Shown here in pieces: positions 34,501-43,563 of a stretch of DNA of 64,000 nucleotides. Position numbers and translations under genes: made by a program. This DNA is from Schlesneria paludicola DSM 18645 (GTDB taxonomy: Bacteria; Planctomycetota; Planctomycetia; Planctomycetales; Planctomycetaceae). Where the stretch lies: the NCBI RefSeq assembly GCF_000255655.1, contig NZ_JH636437.1, positions 353 to 64,352 of the forward strand, read 5' to 3'. Below the pieces are notes generated by a model. It made no database searches. It saw only the letters and a list, made by a program, of their open reading frames with translations, and was not told the DNA's origin. The first letter of the stretch is position 1. Each line of letters begins with the position of its first letter.

Positions 34501-36532
34501 CAGACGCGGGATTAACGACGGTGTTCACTGGTGCTAAATCAGCAAGCCGCGATGAACCCTGAACCAAAGCACCATCGACATTGTTCAGCTGGAGAAAGGC
34601 GGTTTCGCTCAGATTGAAAACGGCGTCATAATCAACTGCATCACGCGTCGACGTCCCCGAAACCGAAAGTTTCGCCTGCCTAATGGCAACTGGATCTATA
34701 ATCAACTCACTTGCGTCATCAGTAAGTTGATTCGTCGTTGATGGCATCAGCAATGTGCCGTACGTGGACGCCGGCGATGTATATAGCAGCACATCCGCGT
34801 TCGAATGATACCCCTGAAACATAAGCCAACGACTCGAACCAACAAGTGGCTGCGTGGAACGATCAAAACACCGCAAATTTTTTGCAAATGGATTCAACCC
34901 CGAGGCATTGGTAGCAAGGATGGAACCGCCACCTATCAAATCGAGCGGCGAGCCGAGCGCCGCGGCCTCCGGGGTGGTGTTTGTCCAGAAATACTTAACT
35001 GGATTTGCAGGATCGGCATTATCGTTTATCCCCACCCTTCCTGGCTGCGGTAGTGAGCCAGTACCAGTTGCCAATGCACTTAACAGATACTCAGAATCAC
35101 CAAGAATCCCAGGTGTGACGGAATCAATCGCAGCTACCATCGCTGCCGTACGTGCGGAGGGCGACGCCAATGAAGCTGCGGCAAGTGCAGCGGCCACATT
35201 AAACCGCGGGCGACCGTTATTGATAAAAAACCATTCTAGATTCGCCACCTCACGCGGACTTAGAGGGTCGCGATCCGCCCCCAACGCCGTCAAGAAGAAA
35301 CGATACTGCTGTAAATCAGAACTGGAAGTAGTTGAAGGGAGATTCGCCAAACCATAGACTGAATTAATCTCAGATGCCAGGGCACCCTGATTCGAACTCG
35401 ACAAGTAACGCGGCGCCCCTAATGAATCTGCACCGAATTCTTGCGTAGATATATTTGGAGGCACAATAGCTTTCGTCAACGTGGAAGTTGCCGAGTTTAG
35501 ATTGATTAGTCCATTTAGATCGCGAATTTGAATGGCAAAAAGCGGCACTACAAGCTTTCCATCGCCGCGTCTGAAAGGAGGATAGCCCAAGTCGACAAGA
35601 ATTGACTCCTGTACTCCGTCCCCATCCGTGTCCACATCAAGATTGATGGCATCAGCATTTGACGCCGTCCATACGCCAAGCTCGCCGCCCGTTACGCTTC
35701 CGTTTGCATCGAGTGGCGCGAATGAAAATGGTCGCCCCAACCCAAGTGTTGTCGCCTCCGCTTGCGACGCCACATACCGCCTCACGCCGGTCGAATTTCC
35801 GGTGCTCGTATCAATATAGTAATGATCCCGATGTGGCCGAAAGCTTTGAGACGCAGGCAATAATGCACTGTTATCATACCAATTGCTGACGGTCGAACCA
35901 CCACTCCGAAGATACTGTGGCCGTAGTAGAGTTGGGATAACAACCCGCGACGACGCCACCGATGCATCAAATGCGGCGCCATCATAAGCGAGAAGCATGT
36001 TATTTATATCGGGGTAAGTGTAATCAACATCTGGCGCAGGCAGAGTGTTCAGAGACTTCCCAGCACCCCAAAGAACTCCTGCATTGGCAGCAGGTGAGTC
36101 TACCGGGTCCAGTAGACTTGAGCTGTCGGACGCACCGTTGAAATCCATATCGACGAAAGGGTCGCCAGTACCTGCCGTCGATGAAAGATTCACCCCTTCT
36201 CCATTAAATGGAACCAGATCTCTACCAACCATTCCAGGCACTAAGGCGAATCTTCCGCCCCACAGCACGCTGTTCAAATTTGTATCGTCTGGACCAATGA
36301 GAATCTGCCGAAGGGGCCAATCGAAAATTCCGTCAGTCAGACCAGGCTCAAGCGAACGCGACTCACTGGCGAAATACTCTGCAGATGCACGTTCCTGAGA
36401 TGAAAACGTAAAAAACGTGAAGCCCAAAACTGCAAGCAATGCCAGCAGCGCAAGCACGACAATTAACGTCGAACCGCGACGGCCCTTCGTCCGTGAAACC
36501 AAACACGCACAACTTACTCGCAATTGTCTCAT
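31592..36532 (-). CDS. Giant GspK/PilX-like protein, 1646 aa
   Basis: This is a 1646-residue protein. The N-terminus (KGRRGSTLIVVLALLALLAV, then LGFTFFTFSSQERASAEY) resembles GspK or PilX: a Gly-Ser cleavage region and one hydrophobic helix without the usual Glu at position 5. The rest is Asn, Ser, Thr and Pro rich, with IQIRDLNGLINLNSATS and PTVIKGGVPFNHP-type stretches. GspK is normally about 300 residues, so this is a several-fold enlarged version. It likely caps a pseudopilus tip or forms a surface adhesive tip. The gene is downstream of the H, I and J-like genes, as gspK is in type II secretion operons. Confidence 0.7.
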   Translation of the reverse strand: MRQLRVSCACLVSRTKGRRGSTLIVVLALLALLAVLGFTFFTFSSQERASAEYFASESRSLEPGLTDGIFDWPLRQILIGPDDTNLNSVLWGGRFALVPGMVGRDLVPFNGEGVNLSSTAGTGDPFVDMDFNGASDSSSLLDPVDSPAANAGVLWGAGKSLNTLPAPDVDYTYPDINNMLLAYDGAAFDASVASSRVVIPTLLRPQYLRSGGSTVSNWYDNSALLPASQSFRPHRDHYYIDTSTGNSTGVRRYVASQAEATTLGLGRPFSFAPLDANGSVTGGELGVWTASNADAINLDVDTDGDGVQESILVDLGYPPFRRGDGKLVVPLFAIQIRDLNGLINLNSATSTLTKAIVPPNISTQEFGADSLGAPRYLSSSNQGALASEINSVYGLANLPSTTSSSDLQQYRFFLTALGADRDPLSPREVANLEWFFINNGRPRFNVAAALAAASLASPSARTAAMVAAIDSVTPGILGDSEYLLSALATGTGSLPQPGRVGINDNADPANPVKYFWTNTTPEAAALGSPLDLIGGGSILATNASGLNPFAKNLRCFDRSTQPLVGSSRWLMFQGYHSNADVLLYTSPASTYGTLLMPSTTNQLTDDASELIIDPVAIRQAKLSVSGTSTRDAVDYDAVFNLSETAFLQLNNVDGALVQGSSRLADLAPVNTVVNPASAATRRQYTTISSGRREFSKVSTGLTAASSPVATQQLRNWENSYLTAVGNTPMRSVAWYLMSGYSTLQSQQFRLSANQLLVDSSGEAFPEVFSAIPPAALQFRDLTAHPSTTAVLPAAAIPTGNIPYPVSGFASPAQQEYFARRDRQAMARDLYTLLYMYCGGLDQNPLDPNPALPAPYYTAKQIKEMAQFAVNYVDSIDRDDVATRFEYDTDLRDGWGLDDNAYTTTEAQRGEVWGVEAQQLTLSEALAIKAPTVIKGGVPFNHPATEYDDKNDRFFTYIDLQNASPYSVNFATQNAWQIRVLPKGLATPATDERRLTPLLGQVAAGGTFTILSAGDATTYDQMNNPTSYLRVDPYYIDPGTPNPTIIAPAAIPALGARLDLVVDPAANYRLTDGATPPAPRVAIGELLNSVNAPDPASTTLAVIFRLMRRADPHRTPPVTGSPSEIVDEADNPWIEVDRIQLGEDATKSGLTLFSLTGTTDANTASPGSLTDLLTRLQSRVRSEPFAADFEQDFPSTQYWGNIPAPASWAPKPALKYLSNYLGQGKYDPTLASPPVPLYSQFHFDRPFAAIGELFEIPLVGPGLSMPGESWYDANEFWYFTRAQAHAKQSPANQVQLGTPNTSAVPDKRALFAAAKFLLADFPATIDATPNFDNRWYRLLEFLEISSPMNRHTDLRLYSTSQFGLPTNFGWPTTQGQLNLNTIRNPSVLAGLIDDSFVLNIQPNSLPSMDTVDTSSTGPRAYAGPRDWWIEYLRSRDGFDPITLMYTPGVANSRPFRSYSFTSRGPMSQKEDSILRILPADINVAPSGASNVQDQRHLFEIGQQGEHSIGTLDSLAKNRLLSKISNNVTTRSNSFGVFIAVQYFEAAEISSPASAIRIGGRLTDTPTKRAFFVLDRSGAVEQIKQLVANVNSNSNLVPTADQAVYPTSTFPVSVNTFSFRPNTDTTGVATNQNGIRWQDLVLYRQILN

Positions 36533-36599
36533 AATAACCTCAATGCTTCACTCTGCCCCTACCGCGCCACACGTGCCTTAACGCCGAATAACGCGTGGG

Positions 36600-38384
36600 C
36601 TACTGATCTATTAGCGAATGAACAATAGTAAGCTGCCGCACTAGATCACTCGATCGATCACGATAGGTAATAGTGACCTGTATAGCACCAAGAGGCAGTT
36701 GCGCTGTGCCGCTACTATCAAGTCTATTGATGAATGGCGGACTACTTCGGCGGGTGCCAGGATTTCCAGGCTGAATTACCTCGGCCGCGGGATGCCAGGT
36801 ATCGTATCGAAATCTTTTGTCGGACGACGCAGGGACTGCACCGGAAATAGGACAATAGAGAGTGTTCAACAAGCTATTGTAGCCATACGTACCTGACGCG
36901 TTAGCACCTAGGTCAACGAAACTGCCGCTACTCCATGTTGGATCCCATAGCTTGACGTCAAACCCTATTACATTGCTCAACAATAAGTCTTCTCCCCGCC
37001 TTAGATTGTTCACAGAGAATGCATCTACACTTTGATCTGTCAAAGTATAGGCCTGATTCATGGAGATCGGGCTTAGGTCCTGTGTTGGATCCCCAGCATT
37101 GACCGTCATTGAACCTGGGTATCGAAAAGCCGGATCCGCACACTCCGTCAGCGTATAACGCCCAATAAATAGGGTGTCATCGCTCGTCCAATATTGACCG
37201 TCTGCGCCCGGATTTACAAACTCCTTGGGCAGCCCAGTCCAAGGATCGTGTCCAAATCGAACCTGAGGACAGCCTAGGCTTAAAATTTTGAATTGATCGC
37301 GCGCCAATAGCGGGGAAGAAGGCGGTGAACTAAAAGCAAGCTCTTTCGGTGGATTGCTATCGTTACTCAACGAGTAACCAGCACTATGAAATCGCGGACC
37401 ATACCCAACAAGCCCCGCTCCTGTATTGCAACCACGAAAGCAAAATGCGGAGTAGTCAAAATCGTTCCAGAACGACGATGAGTACCCACCACTGATGACC
37501 GGACTCCCGTCCGCGAATCGGGGCTGAACGCCTTCAACATCGGCACCACGAATCAGTAAAACGCGACGGTAGAGATTGTTGCCACGTAGAAAGTAAGAGA
37601 CTTCCGCCGCAGACCCCTGCCCAATCGAATTTCCGAAAATGCCATCATCAAGCTCAGGCTGAGTCTCGGTAATACTAACTTTTCCATGGGTAGCTGCGTC
37701 CATCACGTAGATAGGCTGCGTCGAATCAACATTTAATGTGATCGTGCCTGGCCCCGAATTGTAAACGGGCGGAGAGACGAGCAAATATCGTCCGTCATTC
37801 GAGAAACCCGTTGTAGTGTTCACACTCCCGGAAATCCAGATATGACTTGAGTTTGCCATAAGCGAACTAAAGTCGTAACTCGCCGAAACGGTTACTTGAT
37901 GAGCTACAGCATCCTCACTGATTACTGCCGCACTAGTTCCATTGAGCAAAGTTGCCTTTCCAGTGTATGGACTGGCGTCGATACCCCTAGCATGCCTAAC
38001 AGATTGCGATGTGAACTGAAGAACGTCATCTGTATCATCGGCGGGATTATTCTCCGCGTAATAAAAGTAACCTGACCTACGGGTTAAATCCAACAGTGTC
38101 GTGTCTTGACCATTGACGAACGGTATAACATCCTGGAACGTTCTCTTCGCAAGATCATTACGTACAATTGTCGCGAGCATCCTGGCTCTTTGATCATTTT
38201 CTGCTAAGCCTCGCTGCTTTGAGAGCGACTCCGTTGCAATCTGAAAGATTTGCGTAAACAGAAGCATTACCACCAAGACTAATGCGACCGATATTAACAT
38301 CTCAATCAAGGTGAAGCCGCGGATGGCGGGGAGCCGCATTCGAACTGCACCAGGTGCCCGCTTTCGACACAGTATCAAAGACAT
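36600..38384 (-). CDS. GspJ-like large minor pseudopilin
   Basis: This is a 594-residue protein from ATG 38384; an upstream ATG at 38411 lacks a ribosome-binding site. The prepilin motif RGFTLIEMLISVALVLVVML begins near residue 22, followed by QRARMLATIVRNDLAKRTFQ, a typical GspJ helix region. The rest is beta-rich and much longer than the usual 200 residues, ending IQVTITYRDRSSDLVRQLTI. It would be cleaved by a prepilin peptidase and join the tip complex. Its place between the I-like and K-like genes matches gsp operon order. Confidence 0.75.
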   Translation of the reverse strand: MSLILCRKRAPGAVRMRLPAIRGFTLIEMLISVALVLVVMLLFTQIFQIATESLSKQRGLAENDQRARMLATIVRNDLAKRTFQDVIPFVNGQDTTLLDLTRRSGYFYYAENNPADDTDDVLQFTSQSVRHARGIDASPYTGKATLLNGTSAAVISEDAVAHQVTVSASYDFSSLMANSSHIWISGSVNTTTGFSNDGRYLLVSPPVYNSGPGTITLNVDSTQPIYVMDAATHGKVSITETQPELDDGIFGNSIGQGSAAEVSYFLRGNNLYRRVLLIRGADVEGVQPRFADGSPVISGGYSSSFWNDFDYSAFCFRGCNTGAGLVGYGPRFHSAGYSLSNDSNPPKELAFSSPPSSPLLARDQFKILSLGCPQVRFGHDPWTGLPKEFVNPGADGQYWTSDDTLFIGRYTLTECADPAFRYPGSMTVNAGDPTQDLSPISMNQAYTLTDQSVDAFSVNNLRRGEDLLLSNVIGFDVKLWDPTWSSGSFVDLGANASGTYGYNSLLNTLYCPISGAVPASSDKRFRYDTWHPAAEVIQPGNPGTRRSSPPFINRLDSSGTAQLPLGAIQVTITYRDRSSDLVRQLTIVHSLIDQ

Positions 38385-38451
38385 AATCGCATCCCGGCAG
38401 ATGAACAACATCTCATGCTACAAACATGTAATTAAGAACAGATCGAGACTG

Positions 38452-39639
38452 TCACTGAATGCCAGCGAAGTTGCCGAGCTCAAACACCTGCACAACCCCC
38501 TTCATGGGCACAATAGTTAAATTCGATCCAACGATATCGCGATCGACCAGCACCAAGCTGTTCTTCGTATCAATATTGACGACTCGATACCAAATGGCCG
38601 CACCGGTCTCGAGTAAGAAACCACCTTTCTTTAGATTCGGTGGGAGAGTGGCAAACTGCATTGTCCGCGAATCGTCCGACCCCGGCCACCCTGCTTCCTT
38701 TAAATCGTCGACAGCGAGCGGAGATGCGAGATCATCATCAAGCCCCGCGACACCGTACTGCCCATCAAATCCTGGCGCAGGATAAACCCCGGCGGGATAG
38801 CTGACTTCATCCGCAGACTTATAAGATCGATTGAAAAAGACAGCCAGATCTGCCTCCGCGGTCCATGCTGCTAATGATGAGTCAAGTGCGCGCTTGCGAA
38901 CAGTAAGCATCCATGTATATCGATTTTCACGAACTTCAATCCTTGCACGCACGGGAACAAAAGGTATATCTGGCTCAACGAGTGCCGTCGGATCTGTATC
39001 CTTCCAAGATACAGTCGAACCCGAGATACTGCGAATTGTCCTCCGCGTTGCAATTCTGCCTGTTGAATCAATAAGGACGACTCGATACGACGGATTCGAT
39101 ACACCTCCGCCCGAGTAGGTACGTGGATTTATATTTACAAGCTCTGCCGGAGGCGCTGCTACTGTTACTTGATATGAACCGATCACGTAAGCGCCGACAA
39201 GCCGATCTTCGCGCACCAATGACCAACTGTCCGGTAGCGCTGCGAGACTTTCGACATTCTGCTTCGTTACCGCGGCCAACCCCGACCTCCTAGGCAATGA
39301 ACCAATTGACGTGGACATCCCGAGGAAGACGCCAAATGGGTCGATAATTGCCTTGACTGGCGGGTCTGTCGCATTCAGTCCGGAGTTTCCGGACACTAAT
39401 TGTACGGCCCAGGTGCTGTTTCCAATAATTGATGAATCAAACTCGATTCGCGCCTTCGCATTTCCAGAAAGAATCGCGGAATTAGTTAGCTGCGATGCTT
39501 GCAATGAGCGAAGAACAGACGCCGGAAAGATAGCGGCGAGCGACACAACGCCGATCCCCATAATCATCATGGAGATAAGTACTTCGCTCATAGTTACGCC
39601 ACTACGGCAGCGATTCATATTGGAAATATCGTTATTCAT
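38452..39639 (-). CDS. GspI/PilV-like minor pseudopilin
   Basis: This is a 395-residue protein. The N-terminus has CRSGVTMSEVLISMMIMGIG and a long hydrophobic helix, with Val-Thr-Met-Ser-Glu in place of Phe-Thr-Leu-Ile-Glu and the Glu at +5 kept. The body is beta-rich and contains VRARIEVRENRYTWMLTVRK. It is about three times the usual GspI length. The ATG shares bases with the TAA of the preceding gene, so the genes are coupled. Confidence 0.75.
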   Translation of the reverse strand: MNNDISNMNRCRSGVTMSEVLISMMIMGIGVVSLAAIFPASVLRSLQASQLTNSAILSGNAKARIEFDSSIIGNSTWAVQLVSGNSGLNATDPPVKAIIDPFGVFLGMSTSIGSLPRRSGLAAVTKQNVESLAALPDSWSLVREDRLVGAYVIGSYQVTVAAPPAELVNINPRTYSGGGVSNPSYRVVLIDSTGRIATRRTIRSISGSTVSWKDTDPTALVEPDIPFVPVRARIEVRENRYTWMLTVRKRALDSSLAAWTAEADLAVFFNRSYKSADEVSYPAGVYPAPGFDGQYGVAGLDDDLASPLAVDDLKEAGWPGSDDSRTMQFATLPPNLKKGGFLLETGAAIWYRVVNIDTKNSLVLVDRDIVGSNLTIVPMKGVVQVFELGNFAGIQ

Positions 39640-40652
39640 TATTTGGCAACCTGTCCCGTCTCAGCAAATTGATATGGATGAAGCGCCACATTAGTGCCAC
39701 TTGCACTTGGCGTAACATCTACGGCGTAGACGCCGACAGTGCCAGTTCGTCCGTTGATTGAGACAATCATCTGATCTCGCTTTACAATCATTGGGCCACT
39801 GCTCGGGTTAACTGGGACCGCGGGCGGGCTCCATTGTGCCGAACTCGGATTAACTGCCTGAACTCGGCCCGTTATGTTGCGCCACTGTGCAATGTCCCCG
39901 ATATCCGCCAGCAAAAGGTGATTTAGCCCAAATCCCGCGGCATCGCCAATGAGATTCCCGCGAGGATTAAACATTACATCCATTCTATGGGAATAGTCGT
40001 TAGTGCTATTTGTCGACGCAGGTCGCCACGATTGTGGAATTCGTGAACCATCGAGATCAATCGCAACACCGGGAGGCAACTCCACGGGCTCGGCACCTGG
40101 GATCGGTGAGGAGGGAAGAATCAGTGAGCATGTGACGTTTGTTGGTGCGCCGCTGTATGCGGCACTCGAACTACTGAGAGTCACCGTCTGCGAATCTGTG
40201 TGAGACCTGCTCGCAATCGTCAAAAACGTCCCGCTACCCGATGGAATCTCAATTTGAGACCCAACCGCCAATAAACTGACGGACTCGAGCGACGCTGCAG
40301 TTGAACTTGAGGGAAATTTTAAATTTGACGGACTCGTTAATTGACATTGAAGCAGCCATCGTTCAGGTGCTCCCACATACTGCATTGCAGTAACGACGTG
40401 ACGGTCATTCGGGCTAAGTAGGAATCGCACCCCTCGCGGCTCTTTGGAATGAATTGCGCGATCTCGTGCTCCTGCTACGAATGACTGCACCTGCCGCGCG
40501 GCGGCACGCACACGATCTCGGCTAAAACTAAAATTAATCGATACAACAGTTATTGTTGTCAAAAGAACGATAATACTGACTACAACAAGAAGCTCAACAA
40601 GGGTAAACCCACGGAACCGCGTGTACTGCGCACTCATTTTCTTGCGAAACAT
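39639..40652 (-). CDS. GspH/FimT-like pseudopilin
   Basis: This is a 337-residue protein; ATG 40652 is preceded by AAGGGG. The prepilin motif FRGFTLVELLVVVSIIVLLT is intact, followed by AAARQVQSFVAGARDRAIHS, the usual GspH/FimT helix. The late part ends in NGRTGTVGVYAVDVTPSASG. It is larger than the 150-200 residues of GspH. It is a member of the tandem pseudopilin run and precedes the I-like gene directly. Confidence 0.78.
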   Translation of the reverse strand: MFRKKMSAQYTRFRGFTLVELLVVVSIIVLLTTITVVSINFSFSRDRVRAAARQVQSFVAGARDRAIHSKEPRGVRFLLSPNDRHVVTAMQYVGAPERWLLQCQLTSPSNLKFPSSSTAASLESVSLLAVGSQIEIPSGSGTFLTIASRSHTDSQTVTLSSSSAAYSGAPTNVTCSLILPSSPIPGAEPVELPPGVAIDLDGSRIPQSWRPASTNSTNDYSHRMDVMFNPRGNLIGDAAGFGLNHLLLADIGDIAQWRNITGRVQAVNPSSAQWSPPAVPVNPSSGPMIVKRDQMIVSINGRTGTVGVYAVDVTPSASGTNVALHPYQFAETGQVAK

Positions 40653-40655
40653 TGT

Positions 40656-41708
40656 TCAATTCCCCTTGCTTCGCAGGTTCAAGTTCGTAATGTTGTCCAG
40701 CAGGTCTGCTGTCCCGCCTCCACTTCCACCGCTCGGAAATGCGAGTGAATTTACTCCGATCAAATCATTCGGCTCTAACAAACCTAGAGCACGGTCTGGC
40801 CCTGCCGAGACGACAAGTGGCGTGGAAAAAGTCGATTCCATAAAATACAAGTTGAACATTGATCGGAACGCGAGCTTTTGTGCATTATTCAGGCCGAGAA
40901 AATACACCGCGAGCCGTTGACCAGAGTCATCAAAGTCTAACGCGAGCGGGTCAGTACCTGCGTTATACGGGTCTTGAGATGGCGCAGATGGCATAAGCAG
41001 CTTGGTGAATGTTCTACTTACCCCTGGCAACGACGGAGGAATCGGAGGATCAGTGGCTGCAGATGGCGAAGTACCTGGACGTACAAGGCTCGCTGGCCAT
41101 CGATAGAAGCGCAGAGGCTCGCCCCAAGAATCTACAAAGTACTTAATATCAACGGGAGTCCCATTAATGGTGGCCGAAATTGACTTAACCTCGGTAGACA
41201 AAAACGCGTCGTCATCTACTTGAGGAGCACCAAATGTCTCGCCCTCAGTAATCGCCAAATAAAGTAGTGCTGAACTCTCAATCTTCAAACGTGGACTTTG
41301 TAAATTAAAGTAGACGTCGTACGCTATCCCATTAAACGAACCACGCTCTTCCGAACGTTGCGGAAAAGCAGACTGGTATCGTTGCTTCCTGACGACGACT
41401 TCAGCGGTCTTGACGTCAAGATTTGGAATACTGAAGTCACCCCAGAGATCGATAGTCGCGAGCCGCGCCGCAGTGCTTTTGAGATTCAATCGATCGAGCG
41501 CTTCCTTTCGCTGTTGTAGAATCCTCCCAATCTTGCTGATTGTATTCGCGGTCGCCTTTTCGCGGGATGTAACAACGAAGTTTGCGAATGCCGCAAATGA
41601 GATCGTCGCAAGCAATGTTATTATCGAGATTACAATTAGTAACTCTACTAAGGTGAAGCCGCGATGAAGAAAACAATCACGACTTCGCTTTTCAAAACGT
41701 ATCCACAT
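40656..41708 (-). CDS. Prepilin-like protein with type II secretion motif
   Basis: This is a 350-residue protein from ATG 41708 with GAGGTGG eight bases upstream. HRGFTLVELLIVISIITLLA is an intact class III-type prepilin motif, followed by a helical stretch (TISKIGRILQQRKEALDRLN). The body includes KYFVDSWGEPLRFYRWPASL, close to the DxWGxP motif seen in GspG-type major pseudopilins. It is encoded just after the GspG-like gene and may be a second major or minor subunit. Confidence 0.78.
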   Translation of the reverse strand: MWIRFEKRSRDCFLHRGFTLVELLIVISIITLLATISFAAFANFVVTSREKATANTISKIGRILQQRKEALDRLNLKSTAARLATIDLWGDFSIPNLDVKTAEVVVRKQRYQSAFPQRSEERGSFNGIAYDVYFNLQSPRLKIESSALLYLAITEGETFGAPQVDDDAFLSTEVKSISATINGTPVDIKYFVDSWGEPLRFYRWPASLVRPGTSPSAATDPPIPPSLPGVSRTFTKLLMPSAPSQDPYNAGTDPLALDFDDSGQRLAVYFLGLNNAQKLAFRSMFNLYFMESTFSTPLVVSAGPDRALGLLEPNDLIGVNSLAFPSGGSGGGTADLLDNITNLNLRSKGN

Positions 41709-41762
41709 AATCGAGACCACCTCAATAGCTTGAAGGGTATTTACCAGCCAAGGTACGTTCTT

Positions 41763-42737
41763 TTATGGAGCCAGCACACCGTTTGAGAAATTGGTGATAT
41801 TGTCACGTTCCGATACTCGATCAGCTGAGCTGAAACTCAGGGTTGGACCTACCCAACCAGCTGGAGCAGTAGATGACGTAGCCCAACCCGGAAGGGGGTC
41901 TTGCGCCCCCGCGACGTAAGGCCCACCCGGGCCATAGGTGAAGTCCTGCCCAGGTGAAATAATCTGGAATGACTTTGACTTAAAAGTCGCCGAGATGAGC
42001 AGCGCGCCTTGACGATACGCGATTGAAGGTCCAGTTGAGCCATATTCGGGATACGTCACCCCCGAAAGCTGTTCTCGGTACCCCGCCCCATCATAAGAGC
42101 TAAAATAGAGGTACGGATTTCTTTGCCCAGGAAAGGTGTCCTTGTACTCTGGGAAGCCAACTTGTCCGCCTACGTCAACGAGACGCTGAACGTCAAACTC
42201 AAAAAATGGGCCCTCTCGCGATCCCCCTAAAGCTGCTGGATTTGCTGGATCTTTTGAAAATCCCCTTGGTGAAAATCCAACACCTCCCGAACCATTGTTA
42301 GGTATGCCCCCCAGAAAGAACACAAGACATTCACCTTGCGTTAATTCAGCCCTCGAATCGGTCATGTCGCCGTCACCATTCCAGTCTCGAGGCAGAGCTT
42401 TGTTAAACTCAGGCCATATTTGAGTCAGCGTGGCGAGCGAATCCAGCGCCTCGGCGTTCGGAGAATTGTTCCATGCCCCGGCGACCGAGGGATCCTCGTA
42501 CAGAACGATCCGACTCGGAGGTTCAACGCCATATCGCGCCTTAAATGCGTTGATTGCCCCTTCGAGCTTCGTGATTTCCGCTCTTACAGCTGCTTGCCGA
42601 ACACTACCTCGCGCCCTCCCTAGGGCCGGCAATAATAAAGCGGCCAATACCGCAAGAATCACGATCACAATCATTAGCTCGATCAGCGTGAAGCCTTTGC
42701 GGGTTTTGGTGGGGGTGGATGGTTTTACTCGCACCAT
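41763..42737 (-). CDS. GspG-like major pseudopilin
   Basis: This is a 324-residue protein; AAGGAAAG lies upstream of the ATG. RKGFTLIELMIVIVILAVLA is a canonical cleavage and methylation motif, followed by RAEITKLEGAINAFKARYGV, which is the helix and residue pattern of GspG. The C-terminal part is longer than in GspG (usually about 140 residues) and contains SREGPFFEFDVQRLVDVGGQ and a DFTYGPGGPYV calcium-loop-like end. It is the first pseudopilin of the run and probably forms the fibre shaft. Confidence 0.82.
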   Translation of the reverse strand: MVRVKPSTPTKTRKGFTLIELMIVIVILAVLAALLLPALGRARGSVRQAAVRAEITKLEGAINAFKARYGVEPPSRIVLYEDPSVAGAWNNSPNAEALDSLATLTQIWPEFNKALPRDWNGDGDMTDSRAELTQGECLVFFLGGIPNNGSGGVGFSPRGFSKDPANPAALGGSREGPFFEFDVQRLVDVGGQVGFPEYKDTFPGQRNPYLYFSSYDGAGYREQLSGVTYPEYGSTGPSIAYRQGALLISATFKSKSFQIISPGQDFTYGPGGPYVAGAQDPLPGWATSSTAPAGWVGPTLSFSSADRVSERDNITNFSNGVLAP

Positions 42738-43563
42738 GGTTCTTTCCTTGAGGGTCGCTGGGCTTGGCCGCTTTGAACTCTGGACTTACGTGATATCGAA
42801 ACTTGCGTTCGTGAATTGTTTTCTAACAACATTCACTGATGCGTCGCGTGAAGACAATTTCTTCGGGGCGATACATCTTCTATTTTGAATCGCGGGGCAT
42901 CGGACCTGGGTCTGATGGTTGGCTTGGAGACGATCGATCGAATGACGATTTGATCTTTGATGGCGGACAAGCTGCCGAGCGGACTCGAAACAGGCTCCTC
43001 AGTTCCATGAAACGCGAGGCTTCACAGCGCTGCGGAAACAGTCTTTGTCGTTTCAAACAGTTGCTCAGGGTTGATCCTGAATCCATGATTCAACAAGGCG
43101 ACGACGAGTTCTCGAACGATCTCGGCGGCGCTTTGACGGCCCGGGTGATCCGGACATCAGATTCAGAATCGCGAATAAAACCTCACTCTATCAGTCTGCT
43201 GAAGCCATCGAAGGCCAGACTCTGCGTTCGGACCATTGGGCACGATGCCTTCGAATCCTGCGGAAGCCTGTCCGTGTGATCTCAACAGGTTGTTATGTCA
43301 TTCGTCCTTGAGGTGGAGCAGGGGGGCTCAGCCATCCCTGATTCATTCCGACTTCTACGACAGCCCCGCTCGGGCCATCCACAGAAGTCGTTCTTCATTT
43401 CACGTTGTTACTCAATCGTCGTAATTCTGTACTCGTGGCCTCGACTGTCGTCGCCTCGATCGTGGTGTTCAATGCAGTGATCTTTTCGCGATGGTCATCT
43501 TGCGGAGCCCTCTCGACCCGTGCGGGACTCGTCGTTCGAGTCCCGCTTGCAAGCGGCCCGGCA
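42738..43563. other. 826-bp gap upstream of the pseudopilins, no confident gene
   Basis: Several overlapping frames exist but none resembles a known family or shows a good ribosome-binding site. A perfect 10-bp stem, GCGGGACTCG with CGAGTCCCGC around a five-base loop (43522-43546), lies just past the end of the gspF-like gene. A short CCGCTTGCAAGCGG palindrome is adjacent. There is no T-run, so a terminator is possible but unproven. The leader of the pseudopilin operon must lie in the left part of the gap. Confidence 0.5.

Noticed and set aside
42839-43279. 146-residue frame in the gap before the pseudopilins
   Set aside because: No recognisable domain, no ribosome-binding site and typical shadow-like composition; left as noncoding.
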